A program made the translations under genes and the position numbers. 55,183 nt of DNA, taken from contig JACQZJ010000073.1 in NCBI GenBank assembly GCA_016213895.1, positions 1 to 55,183 on the forward strand, given 5' to 3'. This DNA comes from Planctomycetota bacterium. Lineage in GTDB: Bacteria; Planctomycetota; B15-G4; JADJEK01. The notes below the pieces were generated by a model that was not told the DNA's origin, searched no databases, and saw nothing but the letters and a program-made list of their open reading frames with translations. Shown here in pieces: positions 19,001-26,368 of the stretch (the stretch's first letter is position 1; every line of letters starts with the position of its first letter).

Positions 19001-19313
19001 CCTTGTTGCCGGAGACCGCGTAGGTCCCGAAGGCCAGTCCACCGATCGGCTGGCCCGCCGTGTTGGAGCTGTCCACGCGGATGCGCAGACCCTCGGCGAT
19101 CCCCGGTCCCATCTGCGGCACGCCGTCGAACTCGAAGACGATGCGCTGCGACAGCGGCGCGTCGGTCGGTGGTTCCTGCGTGCCGGCCTTGCCGTCGATC
19201 TGGGCCGGGAAGCGCACGGCGATCAGCTTGATGCCGTCGGCCAGAGCCGGGCTGGAAAGCAGGAACAGCAGGGCAAGGCGTCCTCGAGGAAGCCGCCTGT
19301 GCACACGATTCAT
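16056..19313 (-). CDS. Giant secreted glycine-rich protein with Ig-like domains (paralogue 2)
   Basis: This 1,085-residue protein is collinear with the product of 12235-15447 over its whole length, including the Ig-like repeats ('VLFTPRLPVAPI', 'IVFDAPVNSAADNI'), the shared 'ATGIHPNVFHDPAGLF' and 'PGTAVDDYLYEDFD' segments, the Gly-rich stretches ('GPGGGGGGQCGC', 'LDARGGGGGAGGGAML') and the same C-terminus 'NFLRVPFKY'. Differences concentrate in insertions around residues 590-690. The signal peptide fits a start at ATG 19313 (MNRVHRRLPRGRLALLFLLS); a GTG at 19337 would add eight residues but gives a poorer leader. No enzyme motif is visible. The two genes are best read as a tandem duplication of an envelope or matrix protein whose copies have diverged under selection to stay intact. 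Confidence 0.85.
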   Translation of the reverse strand: MNRVHRRLPRGRLALLFLLSSPALADGIKLIAVRFPAQIDGKAGTQEPPTDAPLSQRIVFEFDGVPQMGPGIAEGLRIRVDSSNTAGQPIGGLAFGTYAVSGNKVLFTPRLPVAPITTSFGTTTDVAGNVSLPGLLPDTTYAISVTIDAPNSVKNLKNISKTVGLPVKFKTIASAPLFYNASPDPVEAKKDKLTPAAGATGIHPNVFHDPAGLFTAIDASKHPPFKIVFDAPVNSAADNIAAERIRLRAILTPDGAAEDIVIGGTPLLVKNKVKRAEVLLYPSGILPLGHTIALEVSNTFESLGGVQIDSTAPDDFQRLAEYRVALDPQPGTAVDDYLYEDFDTTSRQDTSIAAAGEQLASWDAADSNVLKASFGFGGDGSLGRFLPPTTQPVTIYLDTNYQAFPLFSGSTPDVEPGTAVVGGVFNFTDFHLPSLATIVARGSNPLIITATGNVVIEGEIDLNGSFGTGDDTFDSAITPMPGGSPGPGGGKGGDGHPVKSLAGASSLKFMQTPQYAQSGYGPGNKGPGGGGGGQCGCTLPWISFTPNTCTGYAGTGDGSRGSGGGGGSFGVFYPDQPTLPMFPAVPEPPGVAVSGRRGTIGIGNHLPVAFKPSQPIPSEPGAYQAQPGNPTNAVAMANPNPTFTQAYQQGMIYDIVKTSTGTDIAFKIDLDWPKTHKITLYGNAGPGVFVDEDPDNNFIGSGGEVSSVIGGQGGGGAGSRTEGLDQDCKVVIFNNAGYPFTVLDARGGGGGAGGGAMLIQALGTIEIRGSKAKIEAKGGDGGGGEGTQDSSRGGGGGGGSGGAVILQSAANVIMNDTSLQGEVIDVSGGCGDDAINMSTSTTGGVAGADSNVLQCFDGGPGGPGIVQIHVPAGAPNMIDTAKIIARVSASVQNMACSIAVQKKIDPLVPMERTPTPLTPGSMARSVWYDLGAVTSDFRPPVITGAGALEGPLFGIPGVGPFFKGTDPNAGEVLTDSLGYVVEPFLNDIAVDAPDSKLLLPDFIPNGPSYFQSVAVLFEGADADPQNPGAPDLTTATGFVSDISLLNGRRFVRWEIRFDIATNPSFPPQPETPRPQVNFLRVPFKY

Positions 19314-19441
19314 AGTCCGGAGAGCGGGCCGGGTCACGCCGTTTCCAGCGTCCCAACTCCATTATTGAAGCCAGAAGACAGCGACCGCGGCGAGAACCGG
19401 CCGCCAGGACCCGCGCGAACCGCGGCGTCTCCTGCCGGAAG

Positions 19442-19693
19442 TCAGCGGCCGCACACCCCGGGATTGAATCGGTCGCACTGCTGGCACTGCGGCATCGAGG
19501 GCGCCCCGCGCGAGGAGGAAGCCGAGGAGCTGCCCACGTTCGCCACGGACAGGAGCCGGAACACCTTGCCCGTCCCGTCCTTGGGCTCGGCCACGCATTC
19601 CTCGCCGCAGACATCGAGGGGTTCGGCCCGCATCGGCTGCATCGCCTCGAAGCGGCGCCCGCACTTCCTGCATTCGTACTCGTAGATGGCCAT
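19442..19693 (-). CDS. FmdB/CxxC_CxxC_SSSS-family zinc ribbon protein
   Basis: This 83-residue protein opens with the family hallmark 'MAIYEYECRKCGRRFE': C8 and C11 form the first zinc knuckle, C29 and C33 the second ('VCGEEC'). It then carries a Ser-rich stretch (55-61) and an extra C-terminal Cys cluster (C70, C73, C81) that many members lack. Proteins of this group are named after FmdB, a putative regulator in methylotrophs, but most have no proven function. The ATG at 19693 is chosen because the family motif begins there and GGTGGAAAA precedes it; an upstream in-frame start would only add non-conserved sequence. It stands alone between the giant protein genes and a divergent lipoprotein gene. 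Confidence 0.85.
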   Translation of the reverse strand: MAIYEYECRKCGRRFEAMQPMRAEPLDVCGEECVAEPKDGTGKVFRLLSVANVGSSSASSSRGAPSMPQCQQCDRFNPGVCGR

Positions 19694-19854
19694 TTTTCCA
19701 CCGTTGGCTCTCGGAATCCGGAGCGTGCGACTCGATCCCCGCTGCGGAGGACGCGCGGCGACGTTCCAGCGGGAAGAATAGCGCCCAGGGCCGTAGAATC
19801 GCACGCTTCCCGGGCGATCCCGGCCCCTTCGCCCGCGGCGGAACGGAGGATCGT

Positions 19855-20793
19855 GTGCTTTCAGGCCGGCTCCGGAGGCCTTTCTCCGCCCTGGCAGCGT
19901 GCGCTCTCGCCGGCCTCGCCCTGGCCTGCGCCGCGGCGCCGGGACCGCCGCCGATCCTGCGAGTGGAGCCGCTCGGGTCAGTGCGCGCCGAGAAGCCGGC
20001 CTGCTTCCGCCTGTCGCGGCGCGTGCGCGGCGAATCGGGCCTCGCGGACCTCGCTTGCGGCGAGGACGTGCTGGTCGTCGCGCAGGCGCGCGGAGAATGC
20101 GCGCCGGGGGGGATCTTCCTGCTCGACCCCTGGCAGCTCGCGACCCTGGGCCAGGCGCCGCGGGCGGATGCGCGCCTCGTGGCCGTGGCGGGCGCGACCA
20201 TCTGCGGCCTCTCCGCGGGCGGCGAGCTGGCCTGTTTCGACGCCGCGGACCGCGCGGCGCCCGTGCTCGGCGCCTCGCTGCGCGCGGGCGCGGCGACCGC
20301 GCTCGCCGTCGATGAGGCAGACCTCGTGCTCGGCTGGCCGGAAGGCGGCATCACGGTCCTCTCCCTGCCGTTCGAGCCCGCCGCTGCGCCGCGCGCCGCT
20401 CTCGCCCTCGGCTCGGCCCCGGTCATGGCCCTGGCGCTCGGTTCCGGCGCGGCCGGCCGCTTCCTCTACGCCGCCCTCGACGACGGCGAGGAGCTGATCG
20501 TGATCGACATGGACAACCCCTCGGGTCCCGCCGTGGTGCGCCGCGTCGCGGCGCCGGCCGCGGTTCACCTGGCCGCGAGCGGCGAGACGCTGCTCCTCAC
20601 GGCTCGCGGCGCCAAGCCCGGCGGGCTGTATCTTTTCGACCTCCTCGACCCGGCCGCGCCGCGGCTCGACGCCAGGATCCCGCTGCAAGGCTGCCGGGCA
20701 GCGGCGCTGCTCGGCAGGAGGCTCTTCGCGCTCACGGCGGACGAGGAAGGATCGGATCAGGCCATGCTCAGGGTCTGGAGCCGCGACTCGTGA
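19855..20793 (+). CDS. Lipoprotein, probable beta-propeller (LVIVD-like repeats)
   Basis: This 312-residue protein has a lipoprotein signal peptide with lipobox LALAC, so C25 should be lipidated and the protein anchored in a membrane facing the periplasm or outside. The mature part shows repeated strand patterns ending in 'FLLDPWQLATLG', 'LACFDAADRAAPVLG', 'IVIDMDNPSGPAVV' and 'YLFDLLDPAAPRLD', typical of LVIVD-type propeller blades. No catalytic residues are evident. Translation starts at GTG 19855 behind GGAGGATC. The stop overlaps the next gene's GTG by four bases (GTGA at 20790-20793), so the product is probably made with, and may bind, the large carboxypeptidase-regulatory-like protein. 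Confidence 0.75.
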   Translation: MLSGRLRRPFSALAACALAGLALACAAAPGPPPILRVEPLGSVRAEKPACFRLSRRVRGESGLADLACGEDVLVVAQARGECAPGGIFLLDPWQLATLGQAPRADARLVAVAGATICGLSAGGELACFDAADRAAPVLGASLRAGAATALAVDEADLVLGWPEGGITVLSLPFEPAAAPRAALALGSAPVMALALGSGAAGRFLYAALDDGEELIVIDMDNPSGPAVVRRVAAPAAVHLAASGETLLLTARGAKPGGLYLFDLLDPAAPRLDARIPLQGCRAAALLGRRLFALTADEEGSDQAMLRVWSRDS

Positions 20794-23387
20794 ATGCGTT
20801 CGCGACCTCCGGCCGGCGCGGCGCGCGCGTGCGGCTCCTCGCCGCCGCGGCGCTGGCTCTCGGCGCGGCGCCGCTCCCGGAACCGGCCGATCCGCCCGCG
20901 CCCTTCTTGGTGCGCGGGTTCGTGCTCGACTCGAGCCTGCGGCCGGTCGCGGGCGCCTCGGTCACGGCCACGCCCCTCCAGGCCGGCGCGCGCGCCTGCC
21001 GGGAGAGCGCGGCCGCGGCGCCGGTCGCGAGCGACGGACGCTTCTCCATCGCGCTCGGCGCCATGCCGCCCCTCTTGCGCCTGGAGGCGCTCGCGCCCGG
21101 GCTCGCTCCCGGCGTGATCGACGGTTTCGCGCCTGCGGCCTCGCCGGCAGACGCCGGCGTGCTCTTCCTGCTCCCGGCCGTGGAGCTGACCGGCCGCGTG
21201 ACCAACCGTCACGGGGCGCCACTCGGCGGAGCCTCGCTGTTCGTGATGGCGGCGTCGGACCCCCTGCCCGAGGCAGCGCTCGAACCGGCGGCGGTCTCGG
21301 CGCCGGACGGGACCTTCTGCATCGACGGCCTGCCGCCGGCGGTCGTCTGGATCGGCGCAACGCTCGCGGACCACGCCGACCTGGCGCGCCGCGAAGCAGA
21401 TCTGAACGACCCGGCGCGCCGCGACGTCGACCTCGTGCTCGACGATGGACGGAGCGTGCGGGGCGTGGTGCTGGGCGAGCATGGCCAGCCGCTGCCTGGT
21501 GCGAAGGTCGAGCCGCTCTGGCCGCGAGGCGAGGCGCCGTTCTTCCGGCGGCCGGTCACGACCAGCGCGGACGGCCGCTTCCTCCTCGAGGGACTGCCCG
21601 CCGCGCGCGGCGGCATCGAGGTCCGCTTCGCTGCGGCGGGTCTCCAGGAGGCCCTGCGGCCCGGCGCCTCGCTCGAGGAGGACAGCGTCGTGACGCTCGC
21701 GCGCGCGCCGCTCCTCAGGCTCTCCGCGGCCGCGGCCGACCCGCCGGTCGCGATCTCCCTGGTGCGCCTCGACGCCTACGCGCGCGCGGGCGAGGGCTGG
21801 CGGCGCGAGGAACGCGCCTGCGCCGCAGCCGAGGCGGAGGTCGAGCGGCCGGACTGCTGGACCGTCTCCGCCCCGCCCGGGGAGAGGATCCGCGTGTTCG
21901 TGGAAGCCGAGGACGGCCGGACCGCCGTTGCCGAGGTCGCGCCTCCCGCGGCGGGCGAGACCGTGGACGTGCGGCTCGAGTTCGCCCCGCTCCGGGAGAT
22001 CGCGGGCCGCGTCCTTGCGCCGGACGGAGCGCCGCCTGCCGGCCCGCTCGACGTGGAGCTGGGGCGCGCGCACGGCGCCTCCTGGCTGCTCCTCTGCACG
22101 GCGCGCTGCGCGCAGGACGGCGGCTTCTCCTGCGCCGGCCTGCCCGATGGCGCCTACGGCGTGCGCGCCCGCTCGGCGAGCTGGATCTCGGACTGGGTTC
22201 CCGCGGGCGAGGGAAGCGCGCCCGTCCCCTTGGCCATCACCGCCCGCCCGGCCGCCCGCCTCTCGGGCACGCTGACCGTGAACGGCAAACGGCCGCCGCT
22301 GCCGATCGTCGTGGCCGCGCTCGCGTTCGACCGCGGTCACCGCGCCTTCCGCGCCGTGGCCACGGCCGCAACCGACCCCGAGGGGCGCTTCCTGCTCGCG
22401 CCGCTTCCCGCGGGCGCGGTCGCGCTCGTGCCAGAGCAGCCGCCTGATCCAGGCGAAGGCGCGTGCGCCTGGCGCAAGGAGCCGGCCCTGCCGGAGGGTG
22501 CGCGCGGCTGGCCCTGGCTCGCGCGCCTCGGTGAGGGAGAGGAGGCGGTCCTCGACATCGACCTGCTCCAGCCTGCCCGCTCCTGGCTCTCGGGCACGTT
22601 CGAGGTCAACGGGCGCAGGCGGCCGGGGGCCCTTCTTGCGCTCTCCCGGGCGGACGGAGACGGGCGCGGGACGGTTCTGACCGACGAGGAAGGTCGTTTC
22701 CGCTGCCGCGTGGAGGGGGGCGGAGGATTCGTGCTCGAGGTCGAGGCGGGCGGCCCGCGGGCGGCCCTGCCCGTCGACGTTCAGGCCGGGATCGACCGCT
22801 CGATCGCATGGGACGTCGCCGCCGGCTCGATCGGCGGCCGCCTGCTCGCGGCGGAAGGGACGCCCGGCCTGCGCGTGCTCCTGCAGGCGGAGCGAGCGCC
22901 AACGCAGGACGATCCGAGCCCCTGGGCGACCTGCGAGCAGGCCCTCGCCTCGCCGGACGGCCGTTACGCCTTCCCCGAGGCCGCGGCGCGCCGCCTGCGC
23001 GTGGCCGCTGAGGACCCGAGCGGCCGGCTGGCCATGGCCGTGACTGGCCCGTTTCCGCTGGGCGCCGGGGAGTCGGCGACCGCCCCCGACCTCGTCCTGC
23101 CCCTGGCCGCCGCGCTCGAGGCCGTCATGCGGCTCCCGGCCGGCGGCAAGCCGCCCTTTGCCAGGCTCGAGGTCGAGGCGGCGGCCGGGCTGCCCGACCT
23201 GCCCAGGCCCTTCACCGGCTGGTTCGTGGCGGAGAAGGCGCGCGTGGCGGGCCTGCCGCCCGGCCGCGTGCGCGCGCGCCTCCTGCCCTACGGTCCCTTC
23301 GAGGCCTCTCCGGACCAGGAGGTCGACCTGCCGGCCGATGGCTCGTGCGTGACGATCGAGTTCACGGTGCGGCCCGCGGGCCGGTAG
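20790..23387 (+). CDS. Large exported protein made of carboxypeptidase-regulatory-like (Cna-B type) domains
   Basis: This 865-residue protein has an N-terminal hydrophobic segment (about 13-30) serving as signal peptide. It then carries some seven or eight beta-sandwich modules of the carboxypeptidase-regulatory-like class. Typical lines are 'VRGFVLDSSLRPVAGASVTA' (about 41-60), 'LTGRVTNRHGAPLGGASLFV', 'VRGVVLGEHGQPLPGAKVEP' and 'GRFLLAPLPAGAVALVP'. There is no peptidase domain, so the name reflects the fold only. Start GTG 20790 overlaps the stop of the upstream lipoprotein gene, which indicates translational coupling. A similar but separate protein is encoded at the left edge. It is probably a structural surface or periplasmic stalk; the ligand is unknown. 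Confidence 0.83.
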   Translation: MNAFATSGRRGARVRLLAAAALALGAAPLPEPADPPAPFLVRGFVLDSSLRPVAGASVTATPLQAGARACRESAAAAPVASDGRFSIALGAMPPLLRLEALAPGLAPGVIDGFAPAASPADAGVLFLLPAVELTGRVTNRHGAPLGGASLFVMAASDPLPEAALEPAAVSAPDGTFCIDGLPPAVVWIGATLADHADLARREADLNDPARRDVDLVLDDGRSVRGVVLGEHGQPLPGAKVEPLWPRGEAPFFRRPVTTSADGRFLLEGLPAARGGIEVRFAAAGLQEALRPGASLEEDSVVTLARAPLLRLSAAAADPPVAISLVRLDAYARAGEGWRREERACAAAEAEVERPDCWTVSAPPGERIRVFVEAEDGRTAVAEVAPPAAGETVDVRLEFAPLREIAGRVLAPDGAPPAGPLDVELGRAHGASWLLLCTARCAQDGGFSCAGLPDGAYGVRARSASWISDWVPAGEGSAPVPLAITARPAARLSGTLTVNGKRPPLPIVVAALAFDRGHRAFRAVATAATDPEGRFLLAPLPAGAVALVPEQPPDPGEGACAWRKEPALPEGARGWPWLARLGEGEEAVLDIDLLQPARSWLSGTFEVNGRRRPGALLALSRADGDGRGTVLTDEEGRFRCRVEGGGGFVLEVEAGGPRAALPVDVQAGIDRSIAWDVAAGSIGGRLLAAEGTPGLRVLLQAERAPTQDDPSPWATCEQALASPDGRYAFPEAAARRLRVAAEDPSGRLAMAVTGPFPLGAGESATAPDLVLPLAAALEAVMRLPAGGKPPFARLEVEAAAGLPDLPRPFTGWFVAEKARVAGLPPGRVRARLLPYGPFEASPDQEVDLPADGSCVTIEFTVRPAGR

Positions 23388-23494
23388 CGGGAACGCGGCA
23401 GCCGGGTACGCGTCGCGAGCGGGATGCGCGCGTTTCGAACTTGCCCATTTACCGGAACGTGCGCGCGGCTACGATCCCGGGCGGGAGGGCTCAC

Positions 23495-24706
23495 ATGAGC
23501 GCACAGATCCGTTTCGCAGCAGTCCTTCTACTCCTGCCCGTGCTCGCTGGGTGCGAGCTGCTCGTCGTTTCGCCGACCGGCGCCGGAGGCGAGCCCGACT
23601 ACGGGCGCCCGCTGGGGCCCGGCGAGCTCGCGCTGGAGAAGGTCACCGATCCCGCGCTCTACCCGGACTTCGGCAAGGGCTTCGGCGAGCGCGCGTCACT
23701 CATCAAGGCGATCGACGGCACGCTCAACTACTTCGGCAAGCCGTCCTCCGAGCAGTGGTTCCCCTACCTCGACATCACGCACGAGCGCTCGATTCGCAGC
23801 CTGGAGCGCTTCCGCGAGATCCTCGAGGAAGCGAAGTCGGGCGAGGAACTGCGCCAGAAGATCGTCGCCGAGTTCGACGTCTACCGCTCCAAGGGCTGGG
23901 ACGGCTCCGGGGACATGCTCTTCACCGGCTACTGCCAGCCGATCTACAAGGCCTCGCCGCAGCGGACCGGAGAGTTCCAGTATCCGCTCTACGGCCTGCC
24001 GCCCGAACTCGTGAAGGACAAGGTCGGCACGCCGCTCGGCTGGAAGGACGCGGCCGGCAACCTGGGCCGGTCGCCCACGCGCCGCGAGTTCAGCGAGGGC
24101 AAGCTCGCCGGGCGCGGCCTGGAGCTGTTCTGGCTGAAGAGCCCGCTCGAGTCGTACATCGTCCACGTGCAGGGCTCGGCCAAGCTGGAGCTGCCGGACG
24201 AGTCCATGAAGTCGATCGGCTACGCGGGCAAGACCGAGCACGAGTACACCGGTCTCGGCCAGTCGCTGGTCGAGGACGGCAAGATCCCGCGCGGCAAGCT
24301 CAACCTGTTCGCCATCAAGGACTACTTCGCCGCCCACCCGGAGGAGCTGGACGAGTACCTGAACCGCAACGAGTCCTACGTCTTCTTCCTGCCGATCGAG
24401 GGCGGGCCCTACGGCAGCCTCAACATCGAGGTGACGCCGTACCGGACCCTCGCCACGGACAAGAAGGTGTTCCCGCGTGGCGGCATCGGCTACGTGGAAA
24501 CGCGCGTGCCCAACAAGGAAGGCAGGATCGCGCCCTTCCGCCAGTTCGTGCTCGACCAGGACACGGGCGGCGCGATCCGCTCGGCGGGGAGGGCGGACAT
24601 CTTCCTCGGCACCGGCCCGGAAGCGGAGCGCATCGCCGGCGGCACCCACGAGGTGGGCAGGCTCTGGTACATCTACGTGCGGGGAGAGCCCGGGTCGGAT
24701 CAGTAG
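23495..24706 (+). CDS. mltA: Membrane-bound lytic murein transglycosylase A (MltA), lipoprotein
   Basis: This lipoprotein cleaves the glycan strands of peptidoglycan with formation of 1,6-anhydromuramic acid. Of the 403 residues, the first 20 form a lipoprotein signal peptide (LAGC, C20). The MltA core follows ('MLFTGYCQPIYKAS', 'YPLYGLPPELV', 'LFWLKSPLESYIVHVQGSAK'), then the C-terminal 3D domain with its conserved Asp residues in 'VLDQDTGGAIRSAGRADIFLG'. The length and order match the family, so the enzyme should be active at the outer membrane. The ATG at 23495 has GGAGGG at good spacing and gives the signal peptide directly; the longer frame upstream is non-coding. It overlaps the convergent cheW gene by seven bases at the 3' end. 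Confidence 0.93.
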   Translation: MSAQIRFAAVLLLLPVLAGCELLVVSPTGAGGEPDYGRPLGPGELALEKVTDPALYPDFGKGFGERASLIKAIDGTLNYFGKPSSEQWFPYLDITHERSIRSLERFREILEEAKSGEELRQKIVAEFDVYRSKGWDGSGDMLFTGYCQPIYKASPQRTGEFQYPLYGLPPELVKDKVGTPLGWKDAAGNLGRSPTRREFSEGKLAGRGLELFWLKSPLESYIVHVQGSAKLELPDESMKSIGYAGKTEHEYTGLGQSLVEDGKIPRGKLNLFAIKDYFAAHPEELDEYLNRNESYVFFLPIEGGPYGSLNIEVTPYRTLATDKKVFPRGGIGYVETRVPNKEGRIAPFRQFVLDQDTGGAIRSAGRADIFLGTGPEAERIAGGTHEVGRLWYIYVRGEPGSDQ

Positions 24707-25185
24707 CAGCCGGCGAAGTCCACGAGCTTGGCCTCGTCGAGCAGCACCAGCAGGCGTTCGCTGACCTTGGCCATGCCCTTGACGAAGCGGTTGTCCGCGC
24801 TGGTGCCCATGTCCGGCGGCGCGCGCATGGCGTCGCCCGGAATGTCCACTACGTCCGAGACCGAATCGACGATCAGCCCGGTCACCTTGTCGCCGATGGT
24901 GACGACGATGATCACGGTGAAGCGGTTGTACTCCGCTTCCTCCATGGAGAGGCGGGCGCGCAGGTCGACGACCGGAACGATCGTGCCGCGCAGGTTCATC
25001 ACGCCCTTCACGTAGTGCGGCGTGCTCGGGATCGGCGTGACCGGGGAGTAGCCCTTGATCTCCTGCACCTTGAGGATCTCGACGGCGTAGTGCTCCTGGC
25101 CCAGGGAGAAGGTCAGGTACTGGCTGCCCTCGATGGTGAAGCCGATCTGGTTCTGCTGCGTCTCGTTTGCGGTCGTGCTGTTCAT
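24700..25185 (-). CDS. cheW: CheW-like chemotaxis coupling protein
   Basis: This 161-residue cytosolic adaptor couples chemoreceptors to the histidine kinase CheA. It shows the CheW fold from about residue 20: 'YLTFSLGQEHYAVEILKVQE', the conserved 'VKGVMNLRGTIVPVVDLR' (59-76) and 'GLIVDSVSDVVDIP'. No kinase, receptor or flagellar gene is in the window, so it acts with partners encoded elsewhere or in a non-chemotaxis signalling array. The N-terminus (about 15 residues, Gln/Asn/Thr-rich) is an extension of no known role. The ATG at 25185 is the natural start. The gene ends inside the 3' end of the convergent mltA. Confidence 0.92.
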   Translation of the reverse strand: MNSTTANETQQNQIGFTIEGSQYLTFSLGQEHYAVEILKVQEIKGYSPVTPIPSTPHYVKGVMNLRGTIVPVVDLRARLSMEEAEYNRFTVIIVVTIGDKVTGLIVDSVSDVVDIPGDAMRAPPDMGTSADNRFVKGMAKVSERLLVLLDEAKLVDFAGCY

Positions 25186-25282
25186 CGCCGGTCCTCTGCG
25201 GCCAGCGCCGGCCAGTTCGGCGCGACGCTTCCTGCCTGGTGCGCCGTACTACTTCGGCCTCGACGCGGTCCCGGCTTGAGGC

Positions 25283-26368
25283 TCACGGAGCGGCTGCGCC
25301 CAGCCTCTCCACCAGCCCCGCGACCTCGGCGGAGAGCGGGGGGATCGCGGCGTGGCGCCCGCAGACCTCGCGATAGGCCAGAACCAACGCGCCCGGGCCC
25401 TGCGCGAGCGCCTCGCGCATCCTGCCCGGCCGGCCGAAGCGCACCACCGCGTCCACCATGAGCGCTCCCGCGTACGTCCCCCAGCGCTCCCGGCGCGGCC
25501 CGTTCGAGAAGGAGAAGGCGAGCTGCGCGCGCCGCTCTAGGCTGGTCGCCGGATCGAGCAGCTCGAGGAAGAGGTCCTCGAAGCGCCTGAGCGCGCGCCT
25601 TGCGATGGCGTCGGCAAGCGGCGTGCGCCGGCCCTGGTCGTCGAAGCGCTCCTCGGGCGGCAGGCTCAGGAAGTCCGCGGCCCCCTCGTTCGTGAGCACG
25701 AAGAGCAGGCGCGGGATGCCGGAAGGCGCCAGCCAGCGCCACGCGGGCGCGACCGCGGCGTACGCCTCGAAGCGCACGTGGAACAGCTCCGGAGCGATCA
25801 GACGCTCGACGCGCTCGCCAGCGCCGTCCCGGCCGGCGCGGCTGCGAGAGTCCTGAGCCTCCGAGAAGAGCTGGCGCGCGTCGATCAGCAGGGCGCGCTC
25901 CTCCCCCAGGGGAGCGAGGCTGGCGGCGCTGCCCGCGGGCAAGCCCGGCCCGGCGCACGCGGCTTCCGGCAGCAGGCGCTCCACGCGCGCGCGGATCGCG
26001 TCCGCCCGGGCAAGGAAGGCCTGCAGGAGAGCCGACACGCGCGCGCGCGACCGGGCCAGGTCGCCCGCCGCCTCGTGAAAGGTGAGCGCGGTCTCGACGC
26101 GCGCCTCGCGCCGCGCCGCCCGCTGAAGCTCGGCCTCGACGCGCGCGACGTCGAGGTCGGCGCAGAAGGCGATCTGCGGCAGGATGCGCGCGATCTCGGC
26201 CGCGCCCGCGGCGTCCTCGGCGCCCGTTGCCAGGCGCTCGAGCAAGGCCTCGGCCGGCGCCGCGGACAGGATCAGGCAGGAAGAGAGCGGCGCGGGCGCG
26301 GCGGCCTCCTGCCGCGCGGCGCACCCCAGCCAGGGCAGGCACAGCAGCAGGAGGGCGCTGCTCCTCAT
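25283..26368 (-). CDS. Helical lipoprotein of unknown function
   Basis: This 361-residue protein has a lipoprotein-type leader (MRSSALLLLCLPWLGCAA, lipidation at C16 likely although Trp at -3 is uncommon). The mature part is mostly helical and rich in Ala, Arg and Leu, with segments such as 'ALLQAFLARADAIRARVERL' and the better-conserved-looking 'RLLFVLTNEGAADFLSLPPE' and 'AFSFSNGPRRERWGTYAG'. I recognise no family. Its ATG overlaps the stop of the upstream gene (ATGA, 26365-26368), so both are translated from one message; cheW follows about 100 bases later on the same strand. Confidence 0.7.
   Translation of the reverse strand: MRSSALLLLCLPWLGCAARQEAAAPAPLSSCLILSAAPAEALLERLATGAEDAAGAAEIARILPQIAFCADLDVARVEAELQRAARREARVETALTFHEAAGDLARSRARVSALLQAFLARADAIRARVERLLPEAACAGPGLPAGSAASLAPLGEERALLIDARQLFSEAQDSRSRAGRDGAGERVERLIAPELFHVRFEAYAAVAPAWRWLAPSGIPRLLFVLTNEGAADFLSLPPEERFDDQGRRTPLADAIARRALRRFEDLFLELLDPATSLERRAQLAFSFSNGPRRERWGTYAGALMVDAVVRFGRPGRMREALAQGPGALVLAYREVCGRHAAIPPLSAEVAGLVERLGAAAP

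Noticed and set aside
16029-19685. Plus-strand frame of about 1,200 codons opposite the second giant secreted protein gene
   Set aside because: Arg/His/Val/Ala-rich shadow; the minus strand has a signal peptide and full paralogy to the neighbouring gene.
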